DNA from: JACVRW01 sp034664105 | Lineage (GTDB): Bacteria > Actinomycetota > Thermoleophilia > Solirubrobacterales > Thermoleophilaceae | NCBI GenBank assembly: GCA_034664105.1 | Contig: JAXDIH010000175.1 | Coordinates: forward strand, 1 to 29,670 | Direction: 5' to 3' | DNA length: 29,670 nucleotides | Part shown: one piece after another, positions 22,930 to 28,765 of the stretch | How positions within the stretch are numbered: position 1 is the stretch's first letter | Layout of the letters: the number at the start of each line of letters is the position of its first letter | Translations under genes and position numbers: made by a program | The notes under the pieces: generated by a model | What the model saw: the letters and a program-made list of their open reading frames with translations, nothing else | The model's database searches: none | What the model was told of the DNA's origin: nothing

Positions 22930-23393
22930 CGGCGCCAGTCGTGCCGCCCGCCCGACTTCTCGAGCAGCACGACCTCCGCTATCTCGACGCCGCGCTCCAG
23001 CCCCTTGACCATGTCGTACACGGTCAGGGCGGCGACCGCGGCGGCGGTCATCGCTTCCATCTCGACGCCGGTCTGGCCGGTGGTGCGCGCCTCGGCGATC
23101 AGCACCACCTCGGTCTCGCGCAGCTCGGCCTCCACGTCCACGAACGAGAGCCCCAACGGGTGGCACAGCGGGATCAGCTCGGCTGTGCGCTTGGCGGCCT
23201 GGATGCCGGCGATCCGGGCGGTGCCGATCACGTCGCCCTTGGGGGCGTCCCCGCGAGCGACCGCGGCGGCGGTCTCGGCCGACATCCGCACCGTCGCCTG
23301 AGCCCGTGCCCGGCGGTCGGTGACCTGCTTGTCGCCCACGTCGACCATCCGGGCGCGCCCGGCCTCGTCGAGGTGTGTGAGCTCGTCAGACAG
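22926..23393 (-). CDS. moaC: Cyclic pyranopterin monophosphate synthase MoaC, apparent CTG start
   Basis: MoaC converts the MoaA product into cyclic pyranopterin monophosphate. The core is clear: MVDVGDKQVTDRRA, KGDVIGTARIAGIQAAKRT, ELIPLCHPLGLSFVDVE, and GVEMEAMTAAAVAALTVYDM. The first conventional start, ATG 23348, would lose the family's opening segment. The 15 codons before it read LSDELTHLDEAGRAR, which matches the usual MoaC beginning (LTHxxxxGxAxMVDV). No ATG, GTG or TTG exists in this stretch before an in-frame TGA; the fitting start is CTG 23393, giving 155 residues, the normal length. The CTG lies inside the last codons of the upstream gene (8-base overlap). MoaB follows with ATGA. 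Confidence 0.9.
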   Translation of the reverse strand: MSDELTHLDEAGRARMVDVGDKQVTDRRARAQATVRMSAETAAAVARGDAPKGDVIGTARIAGIQAAKRTAELIPLCHPLGLSFVDVEAELRETEVVLIAEARTTGQTGVEMEAMTAAAVAALTVYDMVKGLERGVEIAEVVLLEKSGGRHDWRR

Positions 23394-24126
23394 GCTGGTA
23401 GGACTGTCGCGCCGCGGCGATCAGGTCGCGGACCGCCGCCTCGTCGCGCTGGCGCAGCAGCTCGATCGGATCCGGCTCGCCGTTCACGATCGACTCGAAG
23501 AACGCCTTGCGGTCCTGATAGGTGGGCAGCGTGGCCTTGGCCCAGCCACGCACCTCGTTCAGCAGAATGGCCAGGCGGGCGTAGGGCTCGCCGTACTCGT
23601 CGGCGATCTCGTCGCGGATGCGCTTGGCGAGCGCGGGCGAGGCGCCCGCGGTGGAGATGGCGATCGCCAGCGGCCCGGTGCGGATGATCGCGGGCAGGAT
23701 GAAGTTGCAGAGCGGGGGAACGTCGACCACGTTGACGAGCATCGCGCGCCGCTCGGCGTCCTCGAACACCGCGATGTTCACGTCGGTGTCGTCGGTCGCG
23801 GCGATCACCATGAACACGCCCTCGAGGTCGGCTGCGCCTCCGTACTCGCGCCGCTCCCAGCGGATCGATCCCTCGCGGGCGAGCTGCTGGAGCGGCTCGA
23901 TCGCGTCGGGAGCCACCAGCGTGACGTCGCCGTCGCAGGCGAGCAGGCCCTCGACCTTCTCGAGCCCGATGTCGCCTCCGCCCACGACCATGCAGCGGCG
24001 CCCGCTGAGTCGCAGGCAGGCGATGTAGAAGGGGGTGTCGAGCATCCCCTGGACGCAGGATTGGTCGCAGATCCCCTTGCGGAGCTGACAGACACATTCC
24101 TTGCCGGCGTAGGCCTGCGCGGGCAT
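23386..24126 (-). CDS. Precorrin-2 dehydrogenase (Met8/CysG-N type) with N-terminal cysteine cluster
   Basis: A 246-residue protein that probably oxidises precorrin-2 to sirohydrochlorin with NAD and may insert iron, for siroheme. The NAD-binding motif is CMVVGGGDIGLEKVEGLLA near residue 43. PPLCNFILPAIIRTGPLAIAISTAG near 135 is the family's second landmark, followed by a helical C-terminus. Family members normally start just before the segment DTPFYIACLRLSGRR. Here 28 extra residues precede it, with Cys 11, 13, 20 and 24 (C-x-C-x6-C-x3-C). The longer start ATG 24126 is supported by a TAGACT box 7 bases upstream; ATG at codon 28 is the alternative. It leads an operon with moaC and moaB, away from cobA. 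Confidence 0.85.
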   Translation of the reverse strand: MPAQAYAGKECVCQLRKGICDQSCVQGMLDTPFYIACLRLSGRRCMVVGGGDIGLEKVEGLLACDGDVTLVAPDAIEPLQQLAREGSIRWERREYGGAADLEGVFMVIAATDDTDVNIAVFEDAERRAMLVNVVDVPPLCNFILPAIIRTGPLAIAISTAGASPALAKRIRDEIADEYGEPYARLAILLNEVRGWAKATLPTYQDRKAFFESIVNGEPDPIELLRQRDEAAVRDLIAAARQSYQPV

Positions 24127-24133
24127 GCGGAAC

Positions 24134-24139
24134 AGTCTA
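24134..24139 (-). promoter_or_regulatory. Probable -10 box of the met8-like/moaC/moaB operon (leaderless)
   Basis: TAGACT on the minus strand, 7 bases before ATG 24126. It supports the longer, cysteine-containing N-terminus. Confidence 0.5.
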
Positions 24140-24155
24140 GGCACGTCGCGCCACC

Positions 24156-24184
24156 GCGCCGGGGGTGCCCCCGCCGCCCGGCGC
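24156..24184 (-). terminator. GC-rich hairpin after the small ORF
   Basis: GCGCCGGG (24156-24163) pairs exactly with CCCGGCGC (24177-24184). A smaller alternative stem, CGGGGG with CCCCCG (24160-24173), lies within it. It is 17 bases after the small ORF's stop and just upstream of the met8-like promoter, as expected for a terminator. No T-run follows. Confidence 0.4.
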
Positions 24185-24200
24185 CGGAGGGAAGGGGCGC

Positions 24201-24326
24201 TCAGGGGGCGAGGGCACGGCGCGGGCGGTGCAGCCCCGCAAACGCCGGCCGGCGGCGCTTGGCGGCGACCGCGCGCAGATCGTTGATGTGCTCGGTGGCG
24301 GCCGCTTGTGTGAGGAGTCCGGTCAT
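24201..24326 (-). CDS. Possible 41-residue small basic protein
   Basis: ATG 24326 to TGA 24201 encodes 41 residues beginning MTGLLTQAAATEHINDLR, with an Arg/Lys-rich middle (AAKRRRP) and tail (HRPRRALAP). Nearly all third codon positions are G or C, although that alone is weak in this genome. Support comes from a TACCTT box 7 bases before the ATG, the same layout as for clear genes here, and from a hairpin after the stop. The opening helix reminds me of short proteins of unknown function common in actinobacteria, but I cannot name a family. It stands alone between the aldehyde dehydrogenase and the met8-like gene. Confidence 0.5.
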   Translation of the reverse strand: MTGLLTQAAATEHINDLRAVAAKRRRPAFAGLHRPRRALAP

Positions 24327-24333
24327 GCAAGCG

Positions 24334-24339
24334 AAGGTA
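24334..24339 (-). promoter_or_regulatory. Probable -10 box of the small ORF (leaderless)
   Basis: TACCTT on the minus strand, 7 bases before ATG 24326, in an A/T-richer island of the window (about 24325-24375). Confidence 0.45.
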
Positions 24340-24350
24340 CGGCTAAGACG

Positions 24351-24389
24351 GACCCCTTACATCGGCAATTCGCCTCTGATGACCCCTTA
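24351..24389. repeat. Pair of 9-bp direct repeats GACCCCTTA
   Basis: GACCCCTTA occurs at 24351-24359 and 24381-24389, 30 bases apart (about three helical turns), upstream of the small ORF promoter on the minus strand. It could be a regulator site on one DNA face, or chance. Confidence 0.35.
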
Positions 24390-24396
24390 GGCGGAG

Positions 24397-25992
24397 CTAG
24401 CGCTTGAACACGTCGCGCAGCGTCTTCCGGCCCACCTTCATGAGCGGGAACAGGCCGCGGCGCAGCGCGGCCGGCTTGTCGGCGTCGCGGCCGTAGAGCA
24501 GCCGCGCGGAGGCGCTCATCGCCTTGCCGAGGGAGTCGTCGTACGGGTGCCACCAGAAGTCCCGCGTGCGCGAGGGCTCCCAGGTCACGAGCTTGATGTT
24601 CACGCACTCCCAGAGGCCGAACTTGGAGTGCGAGCGCCCCAGGCCGGACTCCTTCACGCCGCCCCAGGAGCAGGAGCAGGCGCCGTGGCTGAACATGTGG
24701 TCGTTGATCCAGACCATGCCGGACTGGATCCGCTCGGCGATCCGCTCGCCCTTGGCCCGGTTCATCGTCCAGACCGAGGCGCCCAGGCCGAACTTGGAGT
24801 CGTTGGCCAGCGCGATCGCCTCGTCCTCGGAGTCGACGCTCACGATCGGCACCACCGGCCCGAAGATCTCCTCGCGCATGATGCGCATGTCGTGCGTGAC
24901 GCCGGTGAGCACGGCTGGCGCGTAGAAGTTGCCGCTCGGGAACTCGGGCACGTCCACCGGACCGCCGCAGTGCAACGTCGCTCCGTTCGCCACGGCGTCG
25001 TCCACCAGCTCACGCACCAGCTCGAACTGCTCGCGCGAGACCATCGGCCCGATCTCGGTGTCGTAGTCGATCGGGTCGCCAACGCGCAGGGCGCGCGCTC
25101 CCTCCACCACGCCCTCGGCGAAGCGGTCGGCCACCTCGCCGACCACGTACACGCGCTCGATGCCAGAGCAGGTCTGCCCGGCGTTGGCGAAGCCGCCCCA
25201 CAGGCAGCCCGAGATCGCGTTGGGGATGTTCGCGTCCTCGCACACCACCATCGGGTCCTTGCCGCCCAGCTCGAGGACCGAGCCCTTCAGGCGCCGCGCG
25301 CACTCCTCGCCGACCCCCCGCCCGACCTCCACCGAGCCCGTGAAGAAGATCTTGGCCACGCTCGACTCGACCAGCGCCTGCCCCACCGCGCCGCCGCCGT
25401 GCACGGTGCGCACGAGCCCTTCCGGCACGCCGGCGCGCTCGAACACCTCCTGGATGCGCTGCCCGATCAGCGGCGTCAGCGACGCCGGCTTGAGCACCAC
25501 GCCGTTGCCGGCCATCAGCGCGATGGCCACCTCGCCGAAGGGGATCGACCACGGGTAGTTCCAGGGCGCGATGACCCCGACCACGCCGAGCGGCTCGAAC
25601 GTGAAGCGGGCGCGCTTCTGCTTGATGAAGACCGGCAGCGGCACGCGCTCGTCCTCGAGGATCCCCGGGCCGGCCTCGGCCAGCCAGCGCAGCGCGTCGA
25701 TCGTGGGCAGCAGCTCCATCACGTACGACTCGTTGATGGGCTTGCCCTGCTCGCGGCTCAGCAGCTGCGCGAGGTCCTCCAGCTGGTCGATGATCGCCTG
25801 CCCCGCGCGGCGCATGTAGAGCGCGCGGTCGGACAGCGGCAGCTGCGCCCAGAAGGGCTGGACGCTGGCCACGTCGTCCACGACCGACTGGACCGCGTCG
25901 GGGCGGATCGTGTCCACCGCTCCAAGCCGGGCGCCGTCCAGCGGGCTGAACGATTCGAGCTCTGGCGTGATGGACGTGACGGCGGCTTCCAT
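24397..25992 (-). CDS. Aldehyde dehydrogenase family protein
   Basis: A 531-residue NAD(P)-dependent aldehyde dehydrogenase. Landmarks are APWNYPWSIPFGEV (oxyanion Asn 145), KPASLTPLIGQ (NAD site), FTGSVEVGRGVGEE near 218, the general-base Glu 241 in LELGGKDP, the catalytic Cys 275 in NAGQTCSGIERVYV, and EEIFGPVVPIV near 360. The C-terminus carries about 60 residues beyond the core, ending in a Lys/Arg-rich helix (FPLMKVGRKTLRDVFKR), as in some long-chain or succinate-semialdehyde-type enzymes; it could be membrane-associating. The substrate is not predictable. ATG 25992 follows the rarA stop by 11 bases, and a TAGGAT box straddles that stop codon, giving the gene its own promoter. Confidence 0.93.
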   Translation of the reverse strand: MEAAVTSITPELESFSPLDGARLGAVDTIRPDAVQSVVDDVASVQPFWAQLPLSDRALYMRRAGQAIIDQLEDLAQLLSREQGKPINESYVMELLPTIDALRWLAEAGPGILEDERVPLPVFIKQKRARFTFEPLGVVGVIAPWNYPWSIPFGEVAIALMAGNGVVLKPASLTPLIGQRIQEVFERAGVPEGLVRTVHGGGAVGQALVESSVAKIFFTGSVEVGRGVGEECARRLKGSVLELGGKDPMVVCEDANIPNAISGCLWGGFANAGQTCSGIERVYVVGEVADRFAEGVVEGARALRVGDPIDYDTEIGPMVSREQFELVRELVDDAVANGATLHCGGPVDVPEFPSGNFYAPAVLTGVTHDMRIMREEIFGPVVPIVSVDSEDEAIALANDSKFGLGASVWTMNRAKGERIAERIQSGMVWINDHMFSHGACSCSWGGVKESGLGRSHSKFGLWECVNIKLVTWEPSRTRDFWWHPYDDSLGKAMSASARLLYGRDADKPAALRRGLFPLMKVGRKTLRDVFKR

Positions 25993-26000
25993 GGGCAGGG

Positions 26001-26006
26001 ATCCTA
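26001..26006 (-). promoter_or_regulatory. Probable -10 box of the aldehyde dehydrogenase gene (leaderless)
   Basis: TAGGAT on the minus strand, 8 bases before ATG 25992. Its TAG is also the stop codon of rarA. Confidence 0.45.
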
Positions 26007-27311
26007 ATCTCGCTTGCGTGCCTTGCGGATTCGCTCGAGGCGCTCGCGCAGCTCGCGCTCGTCGCCGTGGTCGGTCAGCTCGAGGAAGCGCTCGCCGATC
26101 GCCTCGCCCGGCATCAGCTCCTGCTCGGACACGCCCTCGGGATGGTCGTGCGGGTAGTCGTAGTCGAGCCCGCGGCCGAGCTTCTTCGCACCCGGGTAGG
26201 CGGCGCTGCGCAGCGCCGCCGGCGGCTCCGGAGTGCCGTGCTCGCGCACCCACTCCCGAGCCCGGCCGAGCGCCTTGTAGGAGGCCGGCGACTTCGGCGC
26301 GAGCGCGAGGTAGACGGCGGCCTGGGCGAGGTTGAGGGCGCACTCGGGCAGCCCCACGTGCTCCACGGCGTGCGCCACGTTGACCGCCACCTCGAGCGCG
26401 CGCGGGTCGGCGTTGCCGATGTCCTCGCTGGCGAGGATGACCATCCGGCGGGCGATGAAGCGCGGGTCCTCGCCGCCCTCGAGCATGGCGGCCAGGTAGA
26501 GCAGCGACGCGTCCGGGTCCGAGCCGCGCGTTGACTTGATCCACGCCGAGATCAGGTCGTAGTGCAGGTCGCCGCCCTTGTCGTAGAGGATCGCGCTGCG
26601 CTGCAGCGCGTCCTCGGCCACCCGCAGCGTGACCGCCCCGCCGCCGTTCGCCGAAGCGCTCGGCTCGGCCGAGTGCGCCGGCTTCCGCGTTGCGACCGTC
26701 TCGCAGGCCAGCTCCAGCGCCGACAGCGCCGTGCGCGCGTCGCCCGCCGAGCGCGCGGCGAGGAACTCGAGCGCGTCGTCGTCCACGCGCGGCGCGCCGG
26801 CGATGCCGCGCTCGTCTCCGAGCGAGCGCCGCAGCAGGGCCAGCACGTGCTCGTCGTCGAGCGCGCGCAGCTCGTACACGCGGCAGCGCGAGAGCAGCGC
26901 CGAGTTCACCTCGAAGTACGGGTTCTCGGTGGTGGCGCCGACCAGCACCACCAGGCCCTCCTCCACCCCCGGCAGCAGCGTGTCCTGCTGCGCCTTGTTG
27001 AAGCGGTGGATCTCGTCGAGGAAGAAGATCGTGCGCTCGCCGCTGGTGTCGCGCCGGTGCTGGGCGCGCTTGAGCACGTCGCGCACCTCGGCGCGGCCGG
27101 CGTTGACCGCGGAGGCCTCCTCGAACGCGGCGCGCGCGTTCACGGCGAGCAGGCGCGCGAGCGTGGTCTTGCCCGTGCCCGGTGGCCCGTACAGGATCAT
27201 CGAGTGGGGCTTGCCCTCCTCGATCGCGGTGCGCAGCGCCGACCCGCGGCCAAGCAGGTGGTCCTGGCCGACGAACTCGCCGAGCGACGACGGGCGCATG
27301 CGGGCGGCCAA
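26004..27311 (-). CDS. rarA: Replication-associated recombination protein A (RarA/MgsA), AAA+ ATPase
   Basis: A clamp-loader-like AAA+ ATPase acting at stalled replication forks. Motifs are LAARMRPSSLGEFVGQDHLL at the start, Walker A YGPPGTGKTT (Lys 48), Walker B FFLDEIHRFNKAQQD, sensor 1 GATTENPYFEVN, the Arg finger in LLSRCRVYEL, and a C-terminal tetramerisation domain with IARRMVILASEDIGNADP and YPHDHPEGV. The start is unclear. Homology may reach back to IERLFDLEDSP, where only ATC codons exist (about 27378), inside the end of the hydrolase gene. TTG 27311 (435 residues, used here) and ATG 27299 (431 residues) are the conventional options. The 41 bases from 27312 to 27352 hold either this N-terminus or nothing else I can identify. 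Confidence 0.92.
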   Translation of the reverse strand: MAARMRPSSLGEFVGQDHLLGRGSALRTAIEEGKPHSMILYGPPGTGKTTLARLLAVNARAAFEEASAVNAGRAEVRDVLKRAQHRRDTSGERTIFFLDEIHRFNKAQQDTLLPGVEEGLVVLVGATTENPYFEVNSALLSRCRVYELRALDDEHVLALLRRSLGDERGIAGAPRVDDDALEFLAARSAGDARTALSALELACETVATRKPAHSAEPSASANGGGAVTLRVAEDALQRSAILYDKGGDLHYDLISAWIKSTRGSDPDASLLYLAAMLEGGEDPRFIARRMVILASEDIGNADPRALEVAVNVAHAVEHVGLPECALNLAQAAVYLALAPKSPASYKALGRAREWVREHGTPEPPAALRSAAYPGAKKLGRGLDYDYPHDHPEGVSEQELMPGEAIGERFLELTDHGDERELRERLERIRKARKRD

Positions 27312-27352
27312 GGGCAGCTCGCCCGACGGGGCTCGGCCGCCGGGGGAGTCCT

Positions 27353-28141
27353 CTAGGTCGAAGAGCCGCTCGATGATGGGATTCTGCCAAGGAAGTCGGT
27401 GAGCGCCGCGGCGCAGCGCTCCGGTTGGTCCTCCCAGACGAAGTGACTGGCGCCCTCGACCACCACCAGCTCGGTGTCGGGCAGCTCGCGTTCGAACCGA
27501 TGGGCGCCGGCCAGCGGAGCGAACTCGTCGTGCTCGCCCCAGACCAGCAGCACCGGCACCTCGAGGTCCGCCAGCCGGTAGCCGGCCAGCTTCTCGAAGT
27601 CGCCCGAGCGGTACAGCTCCAGCGCGTTGCGCTTGTGCGCGTCGTCCGCGAGTGCCTTCCAGTACTCGTCGGCCGCCTCGCTGTCGAAGCCGGGCAGCAG
27701 GCCGCCGAAGCCCTGGCGGTCGAGTCCCTCGAGCGCCTGCTCGCCGACCTCGGGCGTGCGCAGCCCCTGCGCCATTCCGTGCCACTTGCCGTCGGGAAAG
27801 AAGCCGCTCGAGCTGATCACGAGCGCCCGCACGGCGTCGGGGTGCTCGCACGCCCAGCGCAGCCCGATCAGCCCGCCCCAGTCGTGCACCACGGGCACGC
27901 AGCGCTCGACCCCCAGGTCGCGGCGGAAGCCCTCGAGCGCCTCCACCTGGCGCTCCCAGGTGCCCGGCGCGTCCGGCGGCGAGTCGCCGAACCCGGCGAG
28001 GTCCGGCGCGAGCGCGCGCCAGCCGGCGGCCGCGAGGGCCGGCATGACCCCGCGCCACATGAAGGAGCTCTGCGGGAACCCGTGCACCAGCAGCGCGACC
28101 GGCCCGTCGGAGGGCCCGGCCTCGCGGTGGGCGAGCGTCAC
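27353..28141 (-). CDS. Alpha/beta hydrolase with Asp nucleophile (haloalkane dehalogenase/epoxide hydrolase-like)
   Basis: A 262-residue alpha/beta-hydrolase. The oxyanion-hole motif is LLVHGFPQSSFMW (His 20), the nucleophile elbow is VVHDWGGLIGL with Asp 87, the acid is Asp 205 in VWGEHDEFAP, and the base is His 233 in GASHFVWEDQPE. An Asp nucleophile followed by Trp excludes ordinary esterases and points to haloalkane dehalogenase, fluoroacetate dehalogenase or epoxide hydrolase; the cap residues do not let me choose. GTG 28141 overlaps the tetR stop as GTGA, so the hydrolase is co-transcribed with, and probably controlled by, the TetR repressor. Confidence 0.88.
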   Translation of the reverse strand: MTLAHREAGPSDGPVALLVHGFPQSSFMWRGVMPALAAAGWRALAPDLAGFGDSPPDAPGTWERQVEALEGFRRDLGVERCVPVVHDWGGLIGLRWACEHPDAVRALVISSSGFFPDGKWHGMAQGLRTPEVGEQALEGLDRQGFGGLLPGFDSEAADEYWKALADDAHKRNALELYRSGDFEKLAGYRLADLEVPVLLVWGEHDEFAPLAGAHRFERELPDTELVVVEGASHFVWEDQPERCAAALTDFLGRIPSSSGSST

Positions 28142-28749
28142 GCCGACACCGGTGCCCGCTCGGTCAGCTTGGTGAACAGGCGCTCGAGCGCCGGCCTGAA
28201 GATGCGCTCCTCGAAGTCGTCGACGGGGGTCACGAGCTGGCCGAGCATGAACCCGGTGATCGTGGCGACGATCAGCGGCGCGTCCGCGCTCGGATCCGGC
28301 CCCCCGGTCGCGCGCAGGCCCAGCTCGGCCAGGCGCAGGTGGGCGGAGTGCCAGCGGGCCACCTCCTCGGCCAGCCAGGGTCGGCGCGTGCCCTCGAGCA
28401 CCAGCTCGGTGAAGGCGACGTGGCGCATGGGGTCGGACTCGAGATCGGCCGCGAGCACCGCGGAGACCGCGCGCGCCCACTCGCGTACGTCCAGCTCGCG
28501 CGGCGCGAGGTCGAGCACCAGGCGCTCGAGCCGCTCGACCTCCTCGCGCGTGGCCAGCAGCAGGGTCTCCTGCAGCAGCTCTTCCTTCGAGGCGAACCAG
28601 TAGGTGGTGGCCGACACCGGCAGCCCCGCCCGCTCGGCCACGGCGCGGTGAGTGACGGCGTCGGTGCCGTGCTCACCGATCAGGGCGAGCGCGGCGCGCA
28701 GTATGTGCTCGCGCCGGGCCGGACCTTTCGGTACATTTGTTCCGCCCAT
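28138..28749 (-). CDS. TetR/AcrR family transcriptional regulator
   Basis: A 203-residue repressor with the TetR DNA-binding domain at about 12-60: ARREHILRAALALIGEHG, then the helix-turn-helix VTHRAVAERAGLPVSATTYWF. The C-terminal two thirds is a variable helical ligand-binding domain. ATG 28749 overlaps the start codon of the divergent R2lox gene (shared bases CATG), and both lie between the arms of a 13-bp palindrome that is the likely operator. The TACATT box in the far arm is 7 bases before this ATG. It should repress itself, the co-transcribed hydrolase and R2lox, with an unknown, probably lipid-like or hydrophobic, inducer. Confidence 0.9.
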   Translation of the reverse strand: MGGTNVPKGPARREHILRAALALIGEHGTDAVTHRAVAERAGLPVSATTYWFASKEELLQETLLLATREEVERLERLVLDLAPRELDVREWARAVSAVLAADLESDPMRHVAFTELVLEGTRRPWLAEEVARWHSAHLRLAELGLRATGGPDPSADAPLIVATITGFMLGQLVTPVDDFEERIFRPALERLFTKLTERAPVSA

Positions 28750-28765
28750 GCAAACAAATGTACCG
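28729..28765. promoter_or_regulatory. Palindromic operator/divergent promoter at tetR and R2lox
   Basis: CGGTACATTTGTT (28729-28741) and AACAAATGTACCG (28753-28765) are perfect inverted repeats with an 11-base spacer. Both start codons lie in the spacer. Each arm contains a TACATT box: one is 10 bases before the R2lox ATG, the other 7 bases before the tetR ATG. TetR binding would block both promoters. Confidence 0.8.

Noticed and set aside
24397..27390. A single 997-residue fusion of RarA-frame and aldehyde dehydrogenase
   Set aside because: The upstream part is an antisense-like out-of-phase reading of rarA. The dehydrogenase begins naturally at ATG 25992 after the rarA stop.
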